Source: Sinomonas atrocyanea (lineage in GTDB: Bacteria; Actinomycetota; Actinomycetes; Actinomycetales; Micrococcaceae). Taken from it: a DNA stretch of 64,000 nucleotides. Both the position numbers and the translations under genes were made by a program. A model generated the notes under the pieces. That model saw nothing but the letters and a program-made list of their open reading frames with translations. It had not been told where the DNA came from and did no database searches. Below are positions 21,132 to 28,999 of the stretch, one piece after another. Within the stretch, counting starts at the first letter, position 1. Each line of letters starts with the position of its first letter. Location: NCBI RefSeq assembly GCF_030811715.1, contig NZ_JAUSRH010000016.1:20564-84563 (forward strand), given 5' to 3'.

Positions 21132-23232
21132 GCCCGGCGGCCTGCATCTGCCGCAGCTCCTTCTTGAGGTCGCCGACCTCGTCACGGAGCCTGGCAGCGA
21201 GCTCGAACTGGAGTTCTGCCGCGGCCCCATGCATCTGTTCCGTAAGCTGCTCGATGAGGCCGATCAGGTCCTCGGCCGGGGCGGCCGCGACCCCATCCTT
21301 CCGGACGGTCTCCTGGCCGGTCGCCGCGGCCTTCGCGGCGGAATACCCGCGCTTGCCCTTGCCGTAGTCGAACTGCTTGATCAGCTTCTCGGTGTCCTGA
21401 TCCTCACGCGCGAGCTGGTCCGTGATGTCGGCGATCCGCTTGCGTAGCGGCTGGGGGTCGATCCCCCGCTCCTTGTTGAACGCCACCTGGATCTCGCGGC
21501 GACGATTCGTCTCGTCGATGGCCTGGGCCATGGAGTCGGTGATCCTGTCCGCGTACATGTGCACCTGGCCGGAGACATTGCGCGCCGCGCGGCCGATCGT
21601 CTGGATGAGGGACGTCGCCGAGCGCAGGAAGCCCTCCTTGTCCGCGTCGAGGATGCTCACGAGCGAGACCTCGGGGAGGTCCAGGCCCTCGCGGAGGAGG
21701 TTGATGCCGACCAGGACGTCGAACGTGCCGAGCCGCAGCTCCCGCAGCAGCTCGACGCGGCGGAGGGTGTCGACGTCCGAATGGAGGTACTGGACCTTGA
21801 CCCCGTGGCCGAGCAGGTACTCGGTGAGGTCCTCGGCCATCCGCTTGGTGAGGGTCGTGACGAGCACGCGCTCGTCCCGCTCGACGCGGTCGCGGATCTC
21901 GCCGAGGAGGTCGTCGATCTGGCCCTTCGTGGGCTTGACCACCACCTCGGGGTCAACCAGGCCGGTGGGCCGGATGATCTGCTGCACCACGCCGTCGGCC
22001 TTGCCGAGCTCGTATTTCCCGGGCGTGGCCGAGAGGTAGATGGTCTGGCCGATCCGCTCGAGGAACTCGTCCCACTTCAGCGGGCGGTTGTCCATGGCGG
22101 AGGGTAGCCGGAAGCCGTGTTCGACGAGGGTGCGCTTGCGCGACATGTCCCCCTCGTACATGGCGCCGATCTGCGGGACGGTCACGTGGGACTCGTCGAT
22201 GACGAGCAGGAAGTCATCCGGGAAGTAGTCCAGGAGGCAGTGCGGGGCAGTGCCGGGCCCTCGGCCGTCGATGTGCCGGGAGTAGTTCTCGATGCCGTTG
22301 CAGAACCCCATCTGCTGCATCATCTCGAGGTCATAGGTGGTGCGCATGCGCAGCCGCTGGGCCTCGACGAGCTTGTTCTGCGACTCGAGCAGCTGCAGCC
22401 GCTCGGCGAGCTCGTCCTCGATGCCGCGGATTGCCTTGGCCATCCGCTCGGGGCCGGCGACATAGTGGCTCGCGGGGAAGACGTACATCTCCGTCTCCTC
22501 CCGGATCACCTCGCCCGTGAGGGGGTGGAGGGTGTGGATCGACTCGATCTCGTCGCCGAAGAACTCGATCCGCAGGGCCTGCTCCTCGTACATGGGGATG
22601 ATCTCGACCGTATCGCCGCGCACGCGGAAGGTGCCGCGGTGGAAGTCCATGTCGTTGCGCACGTACTGCATCGCGACGAACCGGCGCAGGAGCGCGTCCC
22701 GGTCCATCTCCATCCCGCGCCGCAGGGTGACCATCCCGGCGACGTACTCCTCGGGGGTGCCCAGGCCGTAGATGCACGAGACGGTCGCCACGACGACCAC
22801 GTCTCGGCGCGTGAGCAGCGCGTTCGTGGCCGAGTGCCGCAGCCGCTCGACCTCCTCGTTGATCGAGGAGTCCTTCTCGATGTAGGTGTCCGACTGGGGC
22901 ACGTAGGCCTCGGGCTGGTAGTAGTCGTAGTAGGAGACGAAGTACTCGACCGCGTTGTTGGGCAGGAGCTCCCGGAACTCGTTGGCGAGCTGCGCCGCGA
23001 GGGTCTTGTTCTGGACCATCACCAGGGTCGGGCGCTGGAGCTTCTCGATCACCCAGGCCGTCGTGGCGCTCTTGCCGGTGCCCGTGGCTCCGAGGAGCAC
23101 CACGTCCTTCTCGCCGTTCTGGATCCGTTCGGCGATCTCGGCGATCGCGGTCGGCTGATCGCCCGCCGGCTGGTATTCGCTGACCACCTCGAAGGGCGCT
23201 ACGACGCGGTTGATCTCCTGCGCAAGGCTCAT
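21124..23232 (-). CDS. uvrB: Excinuclease ABC subunit B
   Basis: Damage-verifying helicase-like subunit of the UvrABC system. The 702-residue protein has Walker [15 protein letters not shown] near residue 47, the beta-hairpin region [15 protein letters not shown] (about 100-114), DESH, helicase motifs through [12 protein letters not shown], and the C-terminal UVR motif ([24 protein letters not shown]) that binds UvrC. Length is typical. ATG at 23232 follows TAGATT by 6 nt, suggesting a leaderless transcript. A GCGGACA-N5-TGTCCGC inverted repeat covers the upstream promoter region. Confidence 0.98.
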   Translation of the reverse strand: MSLAQEINRVVAPFEVVSEYQPAGDQPTAIAEIAERIQNGEKDVVLLGATGTGKSATTAWVIEKLQRPTLVMVQNKTLAAQLANEFRELLPNNAVEYFVSYYDYYQPEAYVPQSDTYIEKDSSINEEVERLRHSATNALLTRRDVVVVATVSCIYGLGTPEEYVAGMVTLRRGMEMDRDALLRRFVAMQYVRNDMDFHRGTFRVRGDTVEIIPMYEEQALRIEFFGDEIESIHTLHPLTGEVIREETEMYVFPASHYVAGPERMAKAIRGIEDELAERLQLLESQNKLVEAQRLRMRTTYDLEMMQQMGFCNGIENYSRHIDGRGPGTAPHCLLDYFPDDFLLVIDESHVTVPQIGAMYEGDMSRKRTLVEHGFRLPSAMDNRPLKWDEFLERIGQTIYLSATPGKYELGKADGVVQQIIRPTGLVDPEVVVKPTKGQIDDLLGEIRDRVERDERVLVTTLTKRMAEDLTEYLLGHGVKVQYLHSDVDTLRRVELLRELRLGTFDVLVGINLLREGLDLPEVSLVSILDADKEGFLRSATSLIQTIGRAARNVSGQVHMYADRITDSMAQAIDETNRRREIQVAFNKERGIDPQPLRKRIADITDQLAREDQDTEKLIKQFDYGKGKRGYSAAKAAATGQETVRKDGVAAAPAEDLIGLIEQLTEQMHGAAAELQFELAARLRDEVGDLKKELRQMQAAGHA

Positions 23233-23238
23233 GCTTCC

Positions 23239-23244
23239 AATCTA
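23239..23244 (-). promoter_or_regulatory. -10 hexamer TAGATT of uvrB (leaderless)
   Basis: TAGATT 6 nt before the uvrB ATG. Confidence 0.6.
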
Positions 23245-23253
23245 CGCCGGGCA

Positions 23254-23272
23254 GCGGACAGCTCGTGTCCGC
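23254..23272. promoter_or_regulatory. Inverted repeat over the uvrB -35 region
   Basis: GCGGACA-GCTCG-TGTCCGC has perfect 7-bp arms. On the minus strand its TGTCCG part lies 8-14 nt before the TAGATT hexamer, which partly matches the spacing of the LexA-independent DNA-damage promoter motif TTGTCRGTG-N8-TANNNT (PafBC type). The match is incomplete, so this is a candidate operator or activator site only. Confidence 0.35.
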
Positions 23273-23324
23273 AGGGCGCCACGATCGCCACGGGCTGACA
23301 CCGAATGCCCCGGCGGCCCGGCTC

Positions 23325-23939
23325 TCAGCCCTCCCGGGCGGCGGGCTCAAGCACCTCGTCCCAGAGCCGGTCCACCGCGGCGCGCAGCTCGGGGAGGGAG
23401 CCGGTGTTGGCGACAACGTGGTCGGCGGCGGCGAGGCGCTGCTCCCGCGTCGCCTGGGCCGACATGCGGGACCTCGCCTCGGCCTCGTCCATCCCATTGC
23501 GGGCAAGCAGCCTGGCCAGGCGCACGTCGTCGGGCGCATCGACGACCACGACGACGTCGAACGCGCCCGCCTGGCCGGTCTCCACCAGCAGCGGGATGTC
23601 CTGGACGACGACGGCGTGCGGGTCCCCGGCGACGGCGTCGCCCGCGAGCTGCGCCGCGCGCGCCCGGACGCGGGGATGGATGATCGCGTTGAGCATGTCG
23701 CGGCGGGACGGGTCGGCGAACACGATGGCGCCCAGCGCGGCACGGTCGAGCGTGCCGTCGGGGGCGAGGATTCCCTCCCCGAAGGCTTCGACGACTTCCG
23801 CGAGCCCGTCGCTGCCGGGCGCCACGGCCTCGCGCGCCAGGACGTCCGCGTCCACGATCACGGCGCCGCGCTCGGCGAGCCGCCGCGACACCTCCGACTT
23901 CCCCGCGGCGATGCCGCCCGTCAGGCCCACTCTCAGCAC
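23325..23939 (-). CDS. coaE: Dephospho-CoA kinase
   Basis: Last step of coenzyme A synthesis: phosphorylates the ribose 3'-OH of dephospho-CoA. The 204-residue protein starts at its P-loop, LRVGLTGGIAAGKSEVSRRL, then shows the GAVIVDADVLAREAV substrate segment, the IIHPRVR motif and the VVVDAPDDVRLARLLARNGM lid. GTG at 23939 follows TAGGCT by 6 nt, so the mRNA is probably leaderless. Actinobacterial CoaE proteins often carry a C-terminal UPF0157 domain; here the protein stops at 204 residues with the kinase alone. It lies 92 nt from uvrB. Confidence 0.96.
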   Translation of the reverse strand: MLRVGLTGGIAAGKSEVSRRLAERGAVIVDADVLAREAVAPGSDGLAEVVEAFGEGILAPDGTLDRAALGAIVFADPSRRDMLNAIIHPRVRARAAQLAGDAVAGDPHAVVVQDIPLLVETGQAGAFDVVVVVDAPDDVRLARLLARNGMDEAEARSRMSAQATREQRLAAADHVVANTGSLPELRAAVDRLWDEVLEPAAREG

Positions 23940-23945
23940 GGGACC

Positions 23946-23992
23946 AGCCTAGTGGAGCCGGGCGGCCCCCCGGACCGGACAGCTCCTAGACT
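23946..23992. promoter_or_regulatory. Divergent leaderless promoters of coaE and yigZ
   Basis: Minus-strand TAGGCT (23946-23951) is 6 nt from the coaE GTG; plus-strand TAGACT (23987-23992) is 7 nt from the yigZ GTG. Both start codons are GTG. Confidence 0.6.
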
Positions 23993-23999
23993 GGGCACG

Positions 24000-24677
24000 G
24001 TGACCGAGACGCCGAGCCATGCCACGATCTACACGACCTTGGACGGGGAGCACCGCCACGAGTTGGAGGTCAAGCGCTCGCGCTTCATCACGGTGCTGCG
24101 CCGGGCGACGACCGAGGACGAGGCCCGTGCCCTCGTCGCCGGGCTTCGGCGGGAGTTCCACGATGCCCGCCACCACTGCAGCGCGTTCGTCCTCGGGCCG
24201 GACCGCACCACGCAGCGCAGCAGCGACGACGGTGAGCCCTCGGGCACCGCCGGGATCCCGATGCTGGAGGCCCTCCTGCGGCGTCAGACGCACGACGGCG
24301 TCGCCGACCTCAGCGACGTCGCTGCGGTCGTGGTGAGGTACTTCGGCGGGATCCTCCTGGGCGCCGGCGGCCTGGTGCGGGCGTACTCGGAGTCCGTCTC
24401 GGCGGCCCTGGACACCGCCCCGCTCCTGCGGCGCCGCAGACTTCGGCTCGTCGGGATCGATCTGCCCCATGCCGCGGCACCGCGGCTCGAGAACGACCTG
24501 CGCGCCGGCGGCGTGCTGGTGGTCGGCACGGACTACGGCGCAGACGGCGCGACGCTGCGGGTGGCCCTCGAGGACACCGACGCGGGAGGGATGGCGTTCG
24601 CTGCGCGACTCGCCGGACTGACCGCCGGGACGGCTGAGCCTGTGAGGCTCGGGACCTCATGGGTGGACGTCCGCTGA
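24000..24677 (+). CDS. YigZ / IMPACT (UPF0029) family protein
   Basis: A 225-residue protein of the YigZ/IMPACT family. It shows the N-terminal block ELEVKRSRFITVLRRA, then HHCSAFVLG, the RSSDDGEPSGTAGIPMLE motif that marks the family, and VVRYFGGILLGAGGLVRAYSESV. The C-terminal part is a ferredoxin-like UPF0029 domain. Molecular function in bacteria is uncertain (nucleic-acid or ribosome-related roles are suggested for relatives). GTG at 24000 is chosen from the TAGACT hexamer 7 nt upstream and from family length; the frame is open far upstream but opposite coaE. Confidence 0.92.
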   Translation: MTETPSHATIYTTLDGEHRHELEVKRSRFITVLRRATTEDEARALVAGLRREFHDARHHCSAFVLGPDRTTQRSSDDGEPSGTAGIPMLEALLRRQTHDGVADLSDVAAVVVRYFGGILLGAGGLVRAYSESVSAALDTAPLLRRRRLRLVGIDLPHAAAPRLENDLRAGGVLVVGTDYGADGATLRVALEDTDAGGMAFAARLAGLTAGTAEPVRLGTSWVDVR

Positions 24678-24845
24678 CGGGCCGAAGAATCGGGCTGACG
24701 GAGCTGGGACTGAGGAGTCGGGCCGAAGGAGTCGGGCGAAAGAGCCGAGGTGGGGGCGGGTGCTGGGGGTGAACCCGCCCCCGCAGCCACCGTAGGGATC
24801 TGCTCGGGAGCGCCGGCAGGGGAAAAAGGCCCGGGAGACACGACG

Positions 24846-24877
24846 AGGGCGGGCCCTGCCTGAGCAGGACCCGCCCT
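24846..24877. terminator. Terminator between yigZ and rpsA (convergent)
   Basis: AGGGCGGGCCCTGC pairs with GCAGGACCCGCCCT over 14 bp with one mismatch and a 4-nt loop, 46 nt beyond the rpsA stop. The 170 nt between yigZ and this hairpin contain only short imperfect GGAGTCGGGC-type repeats and no reading frame that looks coding. Confidence 0.7.
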
Positions 24878-24922
24878 TGTCAGCGGTGTCGGTACCGGCG
24901 GCCTAGGCGGCCGCGGTCACGA

Positions 24923-26386
24923 TCAGTTGCCGGTCAGCTTCTCGCGGAGCGCGGCAAGGGCCTCGTCCGAGGCGAGGGTGCCGTGCTCGGTCGCCGGCGC
25001 CTCGGAGGAGTAGGTGGTCGGAGCGGCCTCGTGGCCACCGGACGCGGCGGCCGCGTCGTCGGCGAGGTGCTGCGCGACCTGCTTCTTGTGCGCCTCCCAG
25101 CGGGCCTGGGCGTCGGCGTACTGCTGCTCCCACGCGGCGCGCTGAGTCTCGTAGCCCTCGAGCCACTCGTTGGACTCCGGGTCGAAGCCCTCCGGGTACT
25201 TGTAGTTGCCCTCCTCGTCGTACTCGGCGGCCATGCCGTAGAGCGCCGGGTCGAACTCGGTCGAGTCCGGGTCCACGCCCTCGTTGGCCTGCTTGAGCGA
25301 CAGGGAGATGCGGCGACGCTCGAGGTCGATGTCGATGACCTTGACGAAGAGCTCGTCGCCCACGGAGACAACCTGCTCGGCGAGGTCCACGTGGCGGACC
25401 GCCAGCTCCGAGATGTGCACGAGGCCCTCGATGCCGTCCTCGACGCGCACGAACGCGCCGAACGGAACGAGCTTCGTGACCTTGCCCGGGACAACCTGGC
25501 CCAGCGCATGCGTGCGGGCGAAGGTCTGCCACGGATCCTCCTGCGTCGCCTTGAGCGACAGGGAGACGCGCTCGCGGTCCAGGTCCACCTCGAGGACCTC
25601 GACCGTGACCTCCTGGCCGACCTCGACAACCTCGGACGGGTGGTCGATGTGCTTCCAGGACAGCTCCGAGACGTGGACGAGGCCGTCGACGCCGCCGAGG
25701 TCCACGAACGCACCGAAGTTGACGATCGAGGACACGACGCCCGTGCGGACCTGGCCCTTCTCGAGCTTGTTGAGGAAGGAGGAGCGGACCTCGGACTGGG
25801 TCTGCTCGAGCCACGCACGGCGGGACAGGACCACGTTGTTGCGGTTCTTGTCGAGCTCGATGATCTTCGCCTCGAGCTTCTGGCCGATGTACGGCGCCAG
25901 GTCGCGGACGCGGCGCATCTCGACCAGCGAGGCCGGGAGGAAGCCACGGAGGCCGATGTCGAGGATGAGACCACCCTTGACCACCTCGATGACGGTGCCG
26001 GTGACGACGCCGTCCTCCTCCTTGATCTTCTCGATGTCGCCCCAGGCGCGCTCGTACTGGGCGCGCTTCTTGGACAGGATCAGGCGGCCTTCCTTGTCCT
26101 CCTTGGTGAGAACGAGGGCCTCGACCTGATCACCGACGGCGACGACCTCGGACGGGTCGACGTCGTGCTTGATGGAGAGCTCGCGGGAGGGGATGACACC
26201 CTCCGTCTTGTACCCGATGTCAAGGAGGACCTCGTCGCGGTCGACCTTGACAACGGTGCCCTCGACAAGGTCGCCGTCGTTGAAGTACTTGATGGTGGCG
26301 TCGACGGCGGCGAGGAACTCCTCGGGCGTGCCGATGTCGTTGATGGCGACCTGCGGCGTGGAGGAGGTCGTGGAGGTGATGGTCAT
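24923..26386 (-). CDS. rpsA: 30S ribosomal protein S1
   Basis: RNA-binding ribosomal protein of the small subunit, helping recruit mRNA. The 487-residue protein has four S1 (OB-fold) repeats between about residues 35 and 370, seen in the recurring pattern GTVV...V.LDIG...GFLPAS / GAFVDLGGVDGLVHVSELS / GAFVRVEDGIEGLVHISELA. An acidic, Ala-rich tail follows, ending ALREKLTGN. Four repeats is the usual actinobacterial form; E. coli S1 has six. ATG at 26386 has a GGAG 10 nt upstream. It has a strong promoter and a leader of about 100 nt containing a perfect 18-bp palindrome. Confidence 0.98.
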   Translation of the reverse strand: MTITSTTSSTPQVAINDIGTPEEFLAAVDATIKYFNDGDLVEGTVVKVDRDEVLLDIGYKTEGVIPSRELSIKHDVDPSEVVAVGDQVEALVLTKEDKEGRLILSKKRAQYERAWGDIEKIKEEDGVVTGTVIEVVKGGLILDIGLRGFLPASLVEMRRVRDLAPYIGQKLEAKIIELDKNRNNVVLSRRAWLEQTQSEVRSSFLNKLEKGQVRTGVVSSIVNFGAFVDLGGVDGLVHVSELSWKHIDHPSEVVEVGQEVTVEVLEVDLDRERVSLSLKATQEDPWQTFARTHALGQVVPGKVTKLVPFGAFVRVEDGIEGLVHISELAVRHVDLAEQVVSVGDELFVKVIDIDLERRRISLSLKQANEGVDPDSTEFDPALYGMAAEYDEEGNYKYPEGFDPESNEWLEGYETQRAAWEQQYADAQARWEAHKKQVAQHLADDAAAASGGHEAAPTTYSSEAPATEHGTLASDEALAALREKLTGN

Positions 26387-26428
26387 GTAGTAGGGGCTCC
26401 GATGTGGATAGTTGGTCGGTCACCCAGA

Positions 26429-26446
26429 CACGTGCGGCCGCACGTG
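26429..26446. promoter_or_regulatory. Perfect 18-bp palindrome in the rpsA leader
   Basis: CACGTGCGGCCGCACGTG is fully self-complementary and lies in the predicted 5' untranslated region, 43-60 nt upstream of the start codon. As RNA it could form a short stem; as DNA it could be a dimeric-repressor site. No known S1 autoregulatory motif can be assigned from sequence alone. Confidence 0.55.
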
Positions 26447-26491
26447 CTGGCTGAAGTGTTGATGGTGGTGCTGCGCACTACGCGCCCCACC

Positions 26492-26521
26492 AGTCTAGTT
26501 GGCGGTCCCAACAGGGGTCAA
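26492..26521 (-). promoter_or_regulatory. rpsA promoter (TTGACC - 18 bp - TAGACT)
   Basis: On the minus strand TTGACC (26516-26521) and TAGACT (26492-26497) are separated by 18 bp, the best sigma-70-type promoter match in the window. Transcription would start about 100 nt before the rpsA ATG, unlike the many leaderless genes here. Confidence 0.7.
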
Positions 26522-26575
26522 AACGCCCCAGCGCGCGGCTGCCTTCGATTCCAGGGTCCGATTCCGGGGACAGCC

Positions 26576-27448
26576 CTATTCCCACGGCAGGCCAGCCCTC
26601 GAGAGGGTGGTGAAGGAGATCCCCATCCCGATGAGGCGCGGCAGCGCCGCCTCGTACCCCCGGGCCGTCCCCGCTCCCGGGTGGTTCATGTGGCTGATCA
26701 CGATGTCCCCGGCGCGCGCCCTCCCGACCTCCGTGGCGACCTGCGCGGGCGAGAAGGTCGCCCCGCCGTCGCCGTTGACCGAGAAGTTGACCGGGACGAG
26801 GCCCACGGCACGGACCACATCCGCGGCCACGTCGTCGTAGTAGGCGGTGCCGGGCCGGTACCAGGGGCCGGGCGCCCGGGTGAGCCCCTCGAGGTGCGCC
26901 CTGTTGGACAGGATCTCCTGGTAGACGGCGGCGACAGAGGACGTGCCCGGGATGCCGTAGGCCGCCCGGCCCGTCACCGACAGCGGCCGGTGCGCCGTGC
27001 CGTGGTCCGCGAGCTCGAACAGGGGGTCGGCGGCCAGTTCGGCGGCCGCTCCGGGGTTCGCCGCGATCCAGCGGGAGTTGAGGAACAGGGTCGCGGGAAC
27101 CCGGTACTTCCTCAGGGCCGCAATGAGCCGGGAATCGTACCCCGCGCCCCCTGGGCCTCCGCAGGCGTCGAAGGTGAGGGCGACAGATGCCACGGAACAG
27201 CGGGTCACGACGCCGGGCACCGCGAGTCCCCACATGGCCGGGACGCGTCCGGCAAACCTGCCCTCGATCTGCTCGAGCGCGGGGAGCGGCGGCCGCGCCG
27301 GGCCGGTGGGCCCCGGAGCTTCCGCGGCCCCGTGGGCCGGGGCCGGCCCGGGGCCCTTGGCGCCCGAGGAGAGGGACGCTGTCGGCGCGGCGCACGCCGC
27401 CAGTGCCAGTGCAGGCAGGGCGGTGAGCACACGTCGGCGCGCGAGCAT
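26576..27448 (-). CDS. Polysaccharide deacetylase family lipoprotein
   Basis: A 290-residue predicted exported lipoprotein. The N-terminus MLARRRVLTALPALALAACAAP has a basic n-region, a hydrophobic core and an LAAC lipobox (Cys about residue 19), followed by a Pro/Ala/Gly-rich linker to about residue 60. The NodB-type domain carries VALTFDACGG (motif 1, with TFDA instead of TFDD), the zinc-type DHGTAHRPLS, the YRPGTAYYDD segment (motif 3) and ISHMNHPG. It probably removes acetyl groups from cell-wall polysaccharide or peptidoglycan; the substrate is unknown. No partner genes adjoin it. Confidence 0.88.
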   Translation of the reverse strand: MLARRRVLTALPALALAACAAPTASLSSGAKGPGPAPAHGAAEAPGPTGPARPPLPALEQIEGRFAGRVPAMWGLAVPGVVTRCSVASVALTFDACGGPGGAGYDSRLIAALRKYRVPATLFLNSRWIAANPGAAAELAADPLFELADHGTAHRPLSVTGRAAYGIPGTSSVAAVYQEILSNRAHLEGLTRAPGPWYRPGTAYYDDVAADVVRAVGLVPVNFSVNGDGGATFSPAQVATEVGRARAGDIVISHMNHPGAGTARGYEAALPRLIGMGISFTTLSRAGLPWE

Positions 27449-27600
27449 TCAGGCTCCAGGGAGGAGGAACAGTGGGCGGGGTCCGCACCGGTCTTCGCCG
27501 TGACGTCCCGGGGGCAGGATACCGCGGCGAGCCCACGCCCGGGGGAACGCACGGTTGCAGGCAGGTGTCGCGCTGCCGCCCGCCAGCGACCCGTCGCCGC

Positions 27601-28929
27601 CTAGAAGTGCGTGAGGCAGTGGGCGGGGCGCTCGACCGCGAGCATCCGGGCCAGCTCCGCTGCGGCATCCGGCCGACCGGCCCCGACGCGGATGCGGCCC
27701 GCCTCGGCGAGCGTCACCGGGCTCACGCCGCCGACGTAGACCGACGAGAGCTCGGCGATGTCCATGATGAGGTCGTCCTGCCCGGGGTCGTCGGCGCCGA
27801 CGCGGGAGACCCGGGCTGTGCCCGCCGAGGAGGAGAGGCGGTACCTGCCGTCCGTGAATCCGAGGGGATCGTGGACGCGGAGGACGAGCTCGCCGTCGTG
27901 CGCGGTCTTCCGGGCGGAGAGCGCGGCCTCGACGTCGAGGATCCGCAGCCAGAGCATGTCCCGCACCGAGCCGGTGCGGACCACGCGCGGGTCCTCGAGG
28001 GCCCACACGAGCGGGTCGTCCACCGGGGCATCCTCCCACTCGACGCGCTCGATCAGGTCGAGGGAGCCCAGGAAGTCCCAGAGCCCCAGGTAGGCCTCCG
28101 GGGTCGCCGCGACGAGGTCGCGCAGCGCCATGGTGGGCGGCTCCGTCTCCCAGCCGCGGAATGCGTAGGCCGCGTAGCCGTCGGGGATGCCCTGCTCGTC
28201 GAGGTGGACCGCGACCCGGACGGCCCGGTCCGGGCCGCCCGTCTCGTCATCCCACTGGCCCGCTGCGCGCAGGCGGTAGCGCTCCTGCCGGCCCAGCGAG
28301 CCGGGGATCGCCCGGTGCGCCCTGGCGAAGATCTCCGGGGCGAGGTCCAGCATCGCCGCCGGCTCGGCCGCGACCACGCGGCCGCGCACGGGCGCCGGGA
28401 GCCTGAACCGCGGCCCCGTCTCCACACTCACGCTCCGCTCGTGGGTCGCGACCCCGTAGCCGAAGCGCCGGTAGATCGAGGCCTCGGAGGCCGTCAGGGC
28501 GGCGACCGGCACACCGTCTGCCTTCGCGCGTGCCAGGTCCTCGGACATGAGCCTGCGGAGGAGCCCGCGGCGGCGGTGGTCCGTCCGGACGGTGACGGCC
28601 GTGACCATGTGGGCGGGGACGAGCACCCCGTGGCCCACATTGAGGGTCTTGCGGAACGTGGCAAAGGTGGCCACCGGGCCCGCAGAATCCAGCGCCGGGG
28701 CCGCGGCGGGCTCCGTCTCGTACGCCCCGGTCAGCTCCCGGTCGTCGGCCACCGACGACTCGGCGATCCGCGCCGTGAGCTCGTCCCGCCCGGGCTTCTG
28801 GTAGAAGCCGTAGTGCACGGCCTCGATCCACCGCTCCGTGTCCGCGTAGTCGGGCGACGACGCCGGCTGCGGCCGGAACCGCCGGATCTCGTAGTCGGTG
28901 CCCCGCAGCGTTCCTGTGTCGGCGCTCAT
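27601..28929 (-). CDS. eis: Eis-type GNAT N-acetyltransferase
   Basis: A 442-residue protein of the Eis family, hexameric acetyltransferases that in mycobacteria acetylate aminoglycosides and other amines. It has an N-terminal GNAT domain (acetyl-CoA loop TDHRRRGLLRRLM near residue 120), the IYRRFGYGVATH segment with the Tyr that serves as general acid in the family, a second degenerate GNAT domain, and a C-terminal SCP2-like domain. It ends in LTHF with a terminal Phe, matching the terminal-Phe carboxylate used in catalysis by M. tuberculosis Eis. Natural substrate here is unknown. Confidence 0.92.
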   Translation of the reverse strand: MSADTGTLRGTDYEIRRFRPQPASSPDYADTERWIEAVHYGFYQKPGRDELTARIAESSVADDRELTGAYETEPAAAPALDSAGPVATFATFRKTLNVGHGVLVPAHMVTAVTVRTDHRRRGLLRRLMSEDLARAKADGVPVAALTASEASIYRRFGYGVATHERSVSVETGPRFRLPAPVRGRVVAAEPAAMLDLAPEIFARAHRAIPGSLGRQERYRLRAAGQWDDETGGPDRAVRVAVHLDEQGIPDGYAAYAFRGWETEPPTMALRDLVAATPEAYLGLWDFLGSLDLIERVEWEDAPVDDPLVWALEDPRVVRTGSVRDMLWLRILDVEAALSARKTAHDGELVLRVHDPLGFTDGRYRLSSSAGTARVSRVGADDPGQDDLIMDIAELSSVYVGGVSPVTLAEAGRIRVGAGRPDAAAELARMLAVERPAHCLTHF

Positions 28930-28999
28930 TGCCCGCGTTCCCCCTCGTGTCAGTGCTGCCTCGCAGCAGTGTGCGGCGTCGTATCAGTGCGGCGTCAGG

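Noticed and set aside
24678..24845. Imperfect GGAGTCGGGC repeats after yigZ, considered as a CRISPR-like or repeat array
   Set aside because: Only two or three imperfect short copies with no regular spacing; no cas genes anywhere in the window.
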